Origin: UMGS1279 sp045630265
GTDB taxonomy: Bacteria > Bacillota > Clostridia > Oscillospirales > Acutalibacteraceae
Assembly: GCA_045630265.1 (NCBI GenBank)
Contig: JAZQSV010000026.1
Location: 1 to 39,230 of the forward strand
Direction: 5' to 3'
Length of the DNA: 39,230 nt
The first letter of the stretch is position 1. Each line of letters starts with the position of its first letter. The position numbers and the translations under genes are program-made. Positions 31,962 to 39,230 of the stretch are shown here, piece by piece. Below the pieces are notes generated by a model. The model was not told the origin of the DNA, ran no database searches, and was given only the letters and a program-made list of their open reading frames with translations.

Positions 31962-31990
31962 TTGACAAAATCTGTCGTTTATAATATAAT
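31962..31990 (+). promoter_or_regulatory. Full-consensus promoter of the alaS operon
   Basis: TTGACA (31962-31967), 17 bases, then TATAAT (31985-31990). Transcription would begin near 31997, about 30 bases before alaS, which leaves no room for a T-box leader. Confidence 0.85.
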
Positions 31991-32026
31991 TTTAAAGTAT
32001 GAATGTTTATTTTTGAGGTGTATAAA

Positions 32027-34636
32027 ATGAAATGGACTTCACTTAATGATTTAAGAGAAAAATATTTGAGTTTTTTTGAGTCTAAGGACCATTTACGTCT
32101 TGGTAGTTTTTCGCTTGTTCCGAATAACGATAAGTCGCTTTTGCTTATAAATTCGGGTATGGCGCCTATGAAGAAATACTTCACGGGCGAGGTAACTCCT
32201 CCCAAAAATAGGGTTACAAACTGTCAAAAATGTATCCGTACCCCCGACCTTGAACGCGTAGGTATTACTGCCCGTCACGGTACCTTCTTTGAAATGCTGG
32301 GTAATTTCTCCTTTGGCGATTATTTTAAGGAAGAGGCAATTCCGTGGGCTTGGGAGTTTTTAACCGAAACCTTAGAAATCCCCGAAAACCTATTATGGCC
32401 CTCGGTTTATGAGGAGGACGACGAAGCTTACGCTTTGTGGCGCGACAAAATCGGCGTACCGGAAGAACGTATTGTAAGAATGGGCAAGGCCGATAACTTC
32501 TGGGAGCACGGCACAGGCCCTTGCGGTCCCTGTAGTGAGATTTATTTTGACCGCGGTGAAAAATACGGTTGTGGCTCTAAGGATTGCAAGCCCGGTTGCG
32601 ACTGTGACAGATATATGGAAATTTGGAATAACGTTTTCTCCCAGTTTAACAATATGGGCGACGGCACCTATACTGAGCTTGAGAATAAAAATATCGATAC
32701 CGGTATGGGTCTTGAGCGTCTTGCTTGCGTTATGCAGGGTGTTGACAATATGTTTGAGGTTGACACCATCAGAAATATTCTTGACAAGGTTTGTGCAATT
32801 TCAGGTAAAGAATATGGTAAGGATAATAAGACCGATATTTCTATTCGTGCCATTACCGACCACGCCAGAGCAGCTACCTTTATGATTAGTGACGGTATTA
32901 CTCCTTCTAACGAGGGTAGGGGTTACGTTTTAAGGCGTATCATAAGGCGTGCCGTTCGTCACGGAAAGCTTATCGGTATTAACCGCACCTTCTTTTTGGA
33001 ACTTTGTGATGCGGTTATAAGCGAAAATAAGGCAGGTTATCCTGAGCTTTCACAAAAAAGAGAGTTTATCGCAAGCGTTATAACAAACGAAGAAGCATCC
33101 TTTAATAAGACCATTGATTTGGGCCTTAATATGCTCGAAACTCTTACTAAAGATGGCGGTATACTTTCAGGCGAGGATGCATTCAAACTTTATGATACCT
33201 ATGGTTTCCCCCTTGACCTCACCATCGATATTTTGGCCGAAAAGGGCATAAAGGTTGATGAGGATAGGTTTAAAGAACTCATGAATGAGCAACGCGAAGC
33301 CGCTCGTAATGCCAGAAAGGCATCGGACGGCGAAAGCTGGAGCAGTAACGATATTTCTTACGATGCCGTTCCTGCCAGCAAATTCTTAGGTTATTTAGAG
33401 GACCAAACCGACGCTACTGTTATTGATATTGTTTGCAGTGGTGAGCATACCGACAAAGCAAGCGAAGGCGAAAACGCTATAATTGTTCTTGACAAAACCG
33501 TTTTCTATGCAGAAAGCGGCGGCCAGGTTGGTGATAGCGGTGAAATTTTGGGCGACGGTTTTGCCTTTAAGGTAAAGGATACCAAGAAAACAAGCGGCAA
33601 CGTATTTACACATTTAGGTAAGGTTATTAGCGGTACTGTTTTGGTTGGTGATAAGGTTACCGCTAAAATTGATACCGATAGAAGAAATGCTATTAAGCGT
33701 AACCATACTGCGGCTCACCTTTTGCAGGCGGCTCTCAGAACTGTTCTTGGCAACCACGTTGAGCAGGCTGGCTCCTTTGTTAGCGAAAGGGAAGTGCGTT
33801 TCGACTTTACACATTTTGCGGCTCTAAGTCCGGACGAGATAGAGAGGGTTGAAAAGCTTGTTAATGGTTATATCTTAAAGGCGGTTACCGTTCTTTCAAG
33901 AGAAATGCCTATAGAAGAGGCCAAAAAACTTGGTGCTATGGCACTTTTTGGTGAGAAGTATGGCAGTACAGTTCGTGTTGTTTCGGCTGAAGATATTTCT
34001 GTTGAATTCTGCGGCGGTACGCACGTTGATAATACCGCTAAATTAGGTCTTTTTAAAATTGTTTCCGAATCTTCTGTTGCTGCGGGCGTTCGCCGTATTT
34101 CGGGTGTAACCGCCGGCGGTGTTTTAGAACTTCTTAACGGTTTTAAAACTACAATTGTTGAAACTGCGGCTGAAATGAAACTTGCAAATACCAACGAAAT
34201 CAAGGCAAAGGCAAAGCAAATGGCCACCCTTATTAAGGAGCAAGAAAAGGAAATCTCTGCTCTTAAAGCCAAGCTTGCATCGGGCGAGATGGATGATATT
34301 ATGTCCTCTGCAGTATCTACCGAAAAGGCGCTTGTTGTTACAAAGGTTATAAATAATTTGGACGTTAATGGTGTTCGCACACTTTGTGATACCATTAAGT
34401 CAAAAAATCCTCTTGCTGTTTGTGTTTTTGCAGTTGTAGGCGATAATAAACTTACGTTTGTTTCTGCTTGCGGTAGTGAAGCTGTTAAAAATGGTTGTCA
34501 TGCTGGAAACATTGTGCGTGAGGTTGCCAAGGTTACCGGTGGTAACGGTGGCGGCCGTCCTGACAGTGCTATGGCGGGCGGTAAAGACCTTTCTAAGGCA
34601 AACGAGGCTCTTAATTTAGTTACTAAGTTGATTTAG
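32027..34636 (+). CDS. alaS: Alanyl-tRNA synthetase
   Basis: AlaRS charges tRNA-Ala and edits mischarged Ser and Gly. The 869-residue product opens KWTSLNDLREKYLSFFESKDH. The class II core has RHGTFFEMLGNFSFGDYFKEEAI near residue 80 and RMGKADNFWEHGTGPCGPCSEIYFDRG near residue 153. The editing domain carries HTAAHLLQAAL near residue 561 and CGGTHVDNT near residue 663 (zinc ligands His, His, Cys, His). A coiled coil (KAKAKQMATLIKEQEKEISALKAKL) leads to the C-terminal DHHA1 domain ending GGNGGGRPDSAMAGG. The ATG at 32027 has GAGGTG 7 bases upstream, while an in-frame ATG 24 bases earlier has none. As tmRNA also needs AlaRS, this gene and the ssrA cluster are functionally linked. Confidence 0.97.
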   Translation: MKWTSLNDLREKYLSFFESKDHLRLGSFSLVPNNDKSLLLINSGMAPMKKYFTGEVTPPKNRVTNCQKCIRTPDLERVGITARHGTFFEMLGNFSFGDYFKEEAIPWAWEFLTETLEIPENLLWPSVYEEDDEAYALWRDKIGVPEERIVRMGKADNFWEHGTGPCGPCSEIYFDRGEKYGCGSKDCKPGCDCDRYMEIWNNVFSQFNNMGDGTYTELENKNIDTGMGLERLACVMQGVDNMFEVDTIRNILDKVCAISGKEYGKDNKTDISIRAITDHARAATFMISDGITPSNEGRGYVLRRIIRRAVRHGKLIGINRTFFLELCDAVISENKAGYPELSQKREFIASVITNEEASFNKTIDLGLNMLETLTKDGGILSGEDAFKLYDTYGFPLDLTIDILAEKGIKVDEDRFKELMNEQREAARNARKASDGESWSSNDISYDAVPASKFLGYLEDQTDATVIDIVCSGEHTDKASEGENAIIVLDKTVFYAESGGQVGDSGEILGDGFAFKVKDTKKTSGNVFTHLGKVISGTVLVGDKVTAKIDTDRRNAIKRNHTAAHLLQAALRTVLGNHVEQAGSFVSEREVRFDFTHFAALSPDEIERVEKLVNGYILKAVTVLSREMPIEEAKKLGAMALFGEKYGSTVRVVSAEDISVEFCGGTHVDNTAKLGLFKIVSESSVAAGVRRISGVTAGGVLELLNGFKTTIVETAAEMKLANTNEIKAKAKQMATLIKEQEKEISALKAKLASGEMDDIMSSAVSTEKALVVTKVINNLDVNGVRTLCDTIKSKNPLAVCVFAVVGDNKLTFVSACGSEAVKNGCHAGNIVREVAKVTGGNGGGRPDSAMAGGKDLSKANEALNLVTKLI

Positions 34637-34645
34637 GAGGATAGT

Positions 34646-34984
34646 ATGGACTGCTTATTTTGTAAAATTGCAAATGGCGAAATCCCTTCTAAAAAGGTAT
34701 ATGAGGATAGGTGGGTGTACGCCTTTGAGGATATTGCTCCTCAGGCCCCTTTCCACGTTATAATTATACCCAAAGAACATATAGCATCGGCAATGGATAT
34801 TGATGAAGAAAACAGCCATTTAATGGCGGCCGTTTTTGAGGCTGTTGCTGCCATTGCCAAGGAAAATAACCTTGAAAAGGGCTTCAGGGTTGTTAATAAC
34901 TGTGGCGAAGACGGCGGACAAACAGTTGGCCACATTCATTTTCATTTACTTGCAAGAAGAAATCTTGCTTGGCCTCCAGGCTAA
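34646..34984 (+). CDS. HIT family nucleotide-binding protein
   Basis: HIT proteins hydrolyse purine nucleoside phosphoramidates and similar nucleotides. The 112-residue product is the standard HinT form: DCLFCKIANGEIPSKKVYED at the start, the beta core APFHVIIIPKEHI, then the histidine triad HIHFHLLA near residue 96, and the family's closing WPPG. The two cysteines of CLFC, with two histidines, can bind zinc in such proteins. An AGGAGG site overlaps the alaS end, and the gap is 9 bases. It is the second gene of the alaS operon. The physiological substrate is not known. Confidence 0.95.
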   Translation: MDCLFCKIANGEIPSKKVYEDRWVYAFEDIAPQAPFHVIIIPKEHIASAMDIDEENSHLMAAVFEAVAAIAKENNLEKGFRVVNNCGEDGGQTVGHIHFHLLARRNLAWPPG

Positions 34985-35025
34985 AAATTAAAACATAATA
35001 TAAATGTTTTGGCAGGTTGGAAGAT

Positions 35026-37212
35026 ATGGTAAGAGTAATGTTTTATACAGGTATATCAATGCTTTTGGTATCCGCAGCGTTACTTTTTCTTCCTGCCTGC
35101 TTTTCTTATATTTTGGTAGCCGTTTTACTTACTTTGCTTACAGTTTTAATAATTTTCAAAAATAAAATTAAGATAAACGGTTTAAAAATTCTTGTATCAC
35201 TTACCTTGATTTTCACGGTTTTGGGGCTATATACCTTAGAATATAAGGCCGAGCCGTTAAAGGGTTTAGACGGTAAAACTGCTATAGTAGAGGGCACAGT
35301 TTCCGACTGGCCAACTTATAATGAAGATTATACCACCTACGTTATAAACGCTGATAAGGTCTCTCTTACTAATGAAGTGGGAGAAATCTATGGTGAAATT
35401 AAGGATATAAAAATCAGGGTTAGCGATATAAACAAATCTAATCTTGACGTTTTTGAAAAGTCAAGGTTCAATATAGAATTTACAGACATAACTCCATATA
35501 AAAGTTCATCCTATGCAAACGGGGTATATGCGAGCGGTTTTATGGTAGAAAAGGCCGAAAAAATCGGATTTGACAGGCCATTTTACGCAGTATTTTATGA
35601 TATAAGATACCACGTTAACCGCCTTTTATTTGATAATATAAATTTCGAGGAAGCAACACTTTCTACCGCCGTTTTAATGGGTGATTTTGAATTTTTGGAT
35701 TCAGAGTTTTACAGCAATTCAAAGGCGACAGGTGTTACACATTTGCTGGTTGTTTCGGGCAGCCACCTTGGTATTATCTTTCAAATTTTGGGGGCTGTAC
35801 TTTACTTTTTAAAGGCGCCAAAAAGGGTAACGGCATTAGTTTTAATGTTTGCAATTTTTTCTGTTTCAGCTATTTGTGGCTTTGTGCCGTCAATTCTAAG
35901 GGCAGGACTTACATACTTTATTTTGGCACTAGGAATTTTCTTTTTCCAAAAGCCTGACCCGCTTAATTCTCTTGGAATTGCGGCAACTGTTGTTTGTCTT
36001 ATTTCACCATTTTCGGCGGGTAATATTGCATTTTTGCTTTCCTTTATGTCTACATTTGGACTTATATTTATTTGCCCAATAATGTACACAAAATGCGAAA
36101 GGGTAATAAACAATCACTTTAAGGGTAGTAAGCTTTTGAAGGGCGGTGCAATTGCGGCTTGCCAGACTATTTCGGCTACAATTTGTACAATGCCTATTTC
36201 TGTTTTGGTGTTTGGTTACCTTTCGATAGTATCGGTGCTTGTAAACGTCCTTGTGGGATATGCTATGTCACTTGTTTTAATACTAACGCTTATTGTTGTT
36301 ATTTTACTATGGTTACCAATTAGAATTAATGCGCTTAATTCTTTGTTCATATCTGCGCTATGTCTTATAATTCGTTACGTTGTATTTGTTGTTAACTATT
36401 TTGCATCTTTTGAGTATGCGGTTGTTACAACTAACAACCTATTCTTAATTCCTTGGGCTTTACTGTTTATTGGTCTTATTTTGGCGGTAATAAAGAATTC
36501 AGACGAAGTAAAACTAATAACTAAAAAGGTGATGAAATCTATTTCAATTACTTTTGTTAGCGTTTCTATTGTGATGTTTTCTATACTTTTAATTCCGAAA
36601 TCGCAGTCCCGAATAGATGTGCTTTCGGTTGGAAACGGAAATGCTGCGATTGTGACTATAGATGATAAGACTATTATGATTGGTTCGGGCGACGGTAAAA
36701 ACGATGCAGAAAAAATTAAAAATACAATGCTAAGACTTGGTAAAACAAAGTTGGATATGATTATTTTGCCCACCCTTGATAAGGATTTTGCGGGTGGTAC
36801 GGCGGCAGTTTTGGAGTATTATCCAAATACCGATATATGTCTGCCCACAAGCGGTGATTTTGCCGATGAATTAGAGTACGTAAAAAGTGGTGAATACCTT
36901 TATTTTGAAAATGAAGCGGAACTTGTTTTGCTTGAAAACTATGATCTATTGATTTATAAGGATAAAGGTGTTATTATAAATTCAGAAGAAGAAAGTTTTG
37001 TTTTTTGTTGCGGAAACTTTTTATTCGATATTGATGATGGCATAAAACATGATGATTTTTCTTTAATTTGTTGCAATTCCTTGCCAAAGGATTTAGGAAA
37101 TTACATCCCTAACAGAATTTTATTCTCCGGGTCCGAAAAGGTTTATGAAAATGCGGGGGATATTAGGGCCGAAAATGTTTTCAAAAGGCCTGTTTACTAT
37201 AAAACTCATTGA
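35026..37212 (+). CDS. comEC: ComEC/Rec2-type competence membrane protein with degenerate C-terminal domain
   Basis: ComEC forms the inner-membrane channel for single-stranded DNA in natural transformation. The product is about 728 residues. Early membrane segments precede an OB-like extracytoplasmic domain, then the Competence domain: THLLVVSGSHLGIIFQI near residue 242, the ICGFVPSILRAGLTYFILALG stretch and FLLSFMSTFGLIFI, followed by several more membrane helices to about residue 520. The C-terminal metallo-beta-lactamase-like domain is recognisable (IDVLSVGNGNAAIV near 530, IMIGSGDGKND near 550), but the usual HxDxDH metal site reads TLDKDF near 582 and the histidines are gone. Start uncertain: ATG 35026 (AGG site 9 bases upstream) or TTG 35017. 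It lies between the HIT gene and holA, as often seen in Bacillota (comEC-holA). Confidence 0.88.
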   Translation: MVRVMFYTGISMLLVSAALLFLPACFSYILVAVLLTLLTVLIIFKNKIKINGLKILVSLTLIFTVLGLYTLEYKAEPLKGLDGKTAIVEGTVSDWPTYNEDYTTYVINADKVSLTNEVGEIYGEIKDIKIRVSDINKSNLDVFEKSRFNIEFTDITPYKSSSYANGVYASGFMVEKAEKIGFDRPFYAVFYDIRYHVNRLLFDNINFEEATLSTAVLMGDFEFLDSEFYSNSKATGVTHLLVVSGSHLGIIFQILGAVLYFLKAPKRVTALVLMFAIFSVSAICGFVPSILRAGLTYFILALGIFFFQKPDPLNSLGIAATVVCLISPFSAGNIAFLLSFMSTFGLIFICPIMYTKCERVINNHFKGSKLLKGGAIAACQTISATICTMPISVLVFGYLSIVSVLVNVLVGYAMSLVLILTLIVVILLWLPIRINALNSLFISALCLIIRYVVFVVNYFASFEYAVVTTNNLFLIPWALLFIGLILAVIKNSDEVKLITKKVMKSISITFVSVSIVMFSILLIPKSQSRIDVLSVGNGNAAIVTIDDKTIMIGSGDGKNDAEKIKNTMLRLGKTKLDMIILPTLDKDFAGGTAAVLEYYPNTDICLPTSGDFADELEYVKSGEYLYFENEAELVLLENYDLLIYKDKGVIINSEEESFVFCCGNFLFDIDDGIKHDDFSLICCNSLPKDLGNYIPNRILFSGSEKVYENAGDIRAENVFKRPVYYKTH

Positions 37213-37220
37213 GGTGAAAT

Positions 37221-38282
37221 ATGACTACAGAAGCCGAGCTCAGACAAAGCTTATCCAGCAGGGGAAGAATAAAGAACATTTATTTATTGGTGGGCGATGA
37301 CCCTTATTTAGTTAAGACCTATGCCGAAAAAATAGGCAAAATAACTGCAGGCGACAATGCTGATTTAAACCTCGTTTCATTGCCCGAAGGCGCCGAAGTG
37401 CAGGATATGTATGATAGCTTAATGCAGTTCTCCTTTACGGGGGACAGTATTTGTGTGCTTTGCTCTAATTTTCCCTTTGATACCTGCGGTAACAATGAGT
37501 TTAAAAAACTGCTTTCCTTAATAGAAAATGCACCTGAAAATAATGTTTTGGTTTTATATTATGACGTAATGAGCGTTGATGTAAAGAAATCTAATAATTT
37601 CCAAAAACTATCCGCCGCAGTTGAAAAGGCGGGAGGTATGGTATGCGCACTTAATCACAAAACTGAAAGTGAACTTGTAAAAATACTCTGCGACGGCGCC
37701 GCAAAAAGGTTTATTAAGCTTGACGCAAGCATTGCAAGATATATGATAGCGGTTTGCTCTAATGACCTTAATATTCTAGTAAACGAGCTTGAAAAACTTG
37801 CGGCTTTTGTTGGAAAAGAAGGTATTGTAACTAAAGAAACGGTTGATAAAATTTGCCCTAAGACATTAGAAGCAACTGTTTATGATTTATCTAGATTTAT
37901 TATAAATAAACAAGGTGATAAAGCGCTTTGTCTTCTTAATGATTTACTAAAGCAAGGTAATGCTCCTGTGAAAATATATTCTCTTATTGTTGAGACATAC
38001 GTTGACATTTTTAGGGCCAAGGCGGCACAAAGTGCCGGTATCCGGCCCGAGAATATTGCGAGTAAGTTTGGATATGGCAATCGAGCCTTCGTGCTTAGTA
38101 ACGCCGCTATGAGCGCTAAACGTCTTAGTGACAATCAAATTAGCCAAATTCTAAGGGAGCTACTCCTTACCGATGCTTTGGTTAAAAATGACGTAAAAAT
38201 CGTGGGCGATGGCGCAAAAACTGCCCTTGAAACACTAATTATTAAAATAATTCACATATCAAGCGGTGAGCAAAATGCTTAA
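37221..38282 (+). CDS. holA: DNA polymerase III subunit delta
   Basis: The delta subunit opens the beta sliding clamp during clamp loading. The 353-residue product has the family opening RIKNIYLLVGDDPYLVKTYAEKI (degenerate AAA+ core without Walker A), the central LARYMI-type segment (here SIARYMIAVCSNDLNILVNELEKLAAF) near residue 170, and the C-terminal helical collar beginning TVYDLSRFIINKQGDKALCLLNDLLKQG and NRAFVLSNAAMSAKRLSDNQISQILRELLLTDALVK. The ATG lies 8 bases after the comEC stop, with GAGGTGA overlapping that stop. The end overlaps the start of rnmV by 8 bases. Confidence 0.93.
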   Translation: MTTEAELRQSLSSRGRIKNIYLLVGDDPYLVKTYAEKIGKITAGDNADLNLVSLPEGAEVQDMYDSLMQFSFTGDSICVLCSNFPFDTCGNNEFKKLLSLIENAPENNVLVLYYDVMSVDVKKSNNFQKLSAAVEKAGGMVCALNHKTESELVKILCDGAAKRFIKLDASIARYMIAVCSNDLNILVNELEKLAAFVGKEGIVTKETVDKICPKTLEATVYDLSRFIINKQGDKALCLLNDLLKQGNAPVKIYSLIVETYVDIFRAKAAQSAGIRPENIASKFGYGNRAFVLSNAAMSAKRLSDNQISQILRELLLTDALVKNDVKIVGDGAKTALETLIIKIIHISSGEQNA

Positions 38283-38859
38283 AATAAATTTACCTATAAT
38301 TGTTGAAGGCAAGTATGATAAAATTAAGCTTTCATCTTTTATAGATGCTACCATAATCCCTACCGATGGTTTTAGAATTTTTAAGGATAAGGATAAAGCG
38401 GCCCTTATTAAAAAGCTGGCCGAAAAAGAGGGAATTATTGTCCTAACCGATAGCGATAGCGCGGGAAGTATTATAAGGTCTTACCTTAAAAACATCGTTG
38501 GCGAGGATAAAATTTATAACGTTTTTTTGCCCGAAATCTTCGGCAAGGAAAGACGAAAAAGTACTCCTTCCTCCGAAGGCCTTTTGGGGGTGGAGGGAAT
38601 AGACAGAAAGGTTGTTGAAGCGGCTTTACAGCGTTTTTTTGTGGATAATAAACCTAAAACTGAAGACTCTGACAAAATTACAAAAGCGTTTTTAATGAGT
38701 GTTGGTCTTTCTGGTGGAGAAAACAGTAAAGAGAAAAGAAATAAGCTTTTAATTGCTCTTGGACTTCCAACAGCAATTGCACCTAACACACTTATTAGGG
38801 TGCTTAATGATATAACGACAAAAGAGGAAATAATAAGTATATTATCTACCAAAATTTGA
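38275..38859 (+). CDS. rnmV: Ribonuclease M5-type Toprim protein (DUF4093 C-terminus)
   Basis: RNase M5 matures the ends of 5S rRNA. The 194-residue product has a Toprim core: the conserved Glu in IIVEGKYDKIKL near residue 10 and the DxD pair in VLTDSDSAGSIIRSYL near residue 60. The segment LPEIFGKERRKSTPSSEGLLGVEGID is typical of this group, and a small C-terminal helical domain (DUF4093) follows. The ATG at 38275 is preferred because GGTGAG, part of the holA end, then acts as ribosome site. A GTG at 38266 is in frame. In many Bacillota rnmV follows tatD and ksgA surroundings, but here it is in the alaS-comEC-holA operon, 32 kb from tatD. Confidence 0.88.
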   Translation: MLKINLPIIVEGKYDKIKLSSFIDATIIPTDGFRIFKDKDKAALIKKLAEKEGIIVLTDSDSAGSIIRSYLKNIVGEDKIYNVFLPEIFGKERRKSTPSSEGLLGVEGIDRKVVEAALQRFFVDNKPKTEDSDKITKAFLMSVGLSGGENSKEKRNKLLIALGLPTAIAPNTLIRVLNDITTKEEIISILSTKI

Positions 38860-38868
38860 GGTGTTAAT

Positions 38869-39230
38869 ATGGGATATGCTAACCCAAAAACAAGGATCTT
38901 AGCAATTTATGATATTTTGCAAAGAAAATCGGATGAAGATCATCCAATAAACGCAAAATTTATAATCGACGAGTTGTCTAATCAGGGGTACGACTGTGAA
39001 AGGAAGACAGTTTATGCAGATATAGAGGCACTAAACTCTATAGGTATAGAAGTTATACATACCGATTTTCCCTGCAGAGGATATTTTTTAAGCGAAAGAG
39101 TTTTTGAGGTTTCTGAAATTTCACTTTTAATCGACGCTATTTTATCGGCTGAATTTATTACGCCTAAAAAGACCGAAAAGCTTATAAATAAACTACACGG
39201 ATTTTTAAGTGTTTACCAGGAAAAAGACAA
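38869..39230 (+). CDS. WYL-type transcriptional regulator, N-terminal part (cut by window edge)
   Basis: The frame is open from ATG 38869 to the end of the window (120 codons). The first 60 residues form a winged helix: KTRILAIYDILQRKSDEDHPI, then FIIDELSNQGYDCERKTVYADIEALNSIGIEVIHT, where the KTVYADIEAL pattern is typical of DeoR/YafY-like HTH_11 domains of WYL regulators. The following segment (EISLLIDAILSAEFITPKKTEKLINKLHGFLS) is the helical linker before the WYL ligand domain, which must lie beyond the edge. GAGGTG overlapping the rnmV stop is the ribosome site. The call is by N-terminal similarity only, and the regulated genes are unknown. Confidence 0.8.
   Translation, partial: MGYANPKTRILAIYDILQRKSDEDHPINAKFIIDELSNQGYDCERKTVYADIEALNSIGIEVIHTDFPCRGYFLSERVFEVSEISLLIDAILSAEFITPKKTEKLINKLHGFLSVYQEKD

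Noticed and set aside
31991..32026. T-box leader in front of alaS (and likewise metG)
   Set aside because: The promoters lie only about 30-45 bases before the start codons, so no T-box can fit.

Overview
This window looks like chromosomal DNA from an anaerobic, AT-rich member of the Bacillota, class Clostridia, probably an Oscillospiraceae/Ruminococcaceae-type gut bacterium. The basis is the gene content and style: AddAB instead of RecBCD, RNase M5 of the DUF4093 type, a PfoR-like EIIC protein, a DUF6514-like small protein, hexuronate catabolism genes, near-consensus sigma-A promoters and frequent TTG/GTG starts. The species assignment is inference. Nearly all of the window is ordinary core genome, densely packed and with few long gaps.

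Layout. 1-1444 (minus): queA and the start of tgt (queuosine tRNA modification). 1548-5283 (plus): asd, dapA, dapB (diaminopimelate/lysine branch) and a lipoprotein gene, driven by two tandem promoters. 5287-8008 (minus): metG and tatD. 8098-10068 (plus): an ABC-F translation factor. 10070-10868: a compact accessory element with inverted-repeat ends, an array of small hairpins and one cargo ORF. 10887-11957 (minus): a SurA/PrsA-like lipoprotein. 12216-12815: a secreted protein of unknown function. 12975-16619 (plus): histidine phosphatase, ruvX, a PfoR-like membrane protein and pyk. 16688-16876 (minus): rpmB. 17046-18184 (plus): HAD phosphatase and dCMP deaminase. 18248-20124 (minus): uxuA and uxuB. 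20291-27089 (plus): addB and addA. 27169-29620 (minus): FAD/Rieske oxidoreductase and a Ca/Na antiporter. 29741-31421 (minus): smpB, an esterase and ssrA (tmRNA). 31665-31877 (plus): a DUF6514-like small protein. 32027-39230 (plus): alaS, a HIT protein, comEC, holA, rnmV and the start of a WYL-type regulator.

How the genes work together. The window covers translation and its rescue (MetRS, AlaRS, L28, ABC-F, tmRNA/SmpB, Q-tRNA), DNA repair and uptake (AddAB, RuvX, TatD, ComEC, HolA), lysine/peptidoglycan precursor synthesis (asd-dapA-dapB) and carbon metabolism (pyruvate kinase, mannonate to 2-keto-3-deoxygluconate). Five convergent gene pairs occur. In each one the gap holds a compact hairpin that can end transcription from both sides.

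The part most worth a second look is 10070-10868, between the ABC-F gene and the SurA-like gene. A perfect 15-bp inverted repeat continues into a further diverged 23 bp at each end. Inside lie at least six short hairpins, several with GNRA- or UUCG-type loops, then a strong promoter, a TTG-started 119-aa protein I do not recognise, and a strong bidirectional terminator. It looks like a non-autonomous, cargo-carrying repeat element, possibly sitting in the loop of the original terminator. Secondary points of interest are a ComEC whose metallo-beta-lactamase-like domain has lost its metal-binding histidines, a tmRNA with an atypical resume codon and no obvious promoter of its own, and a 21-bp palindrome overlapping the addB promoter next to uxuA.
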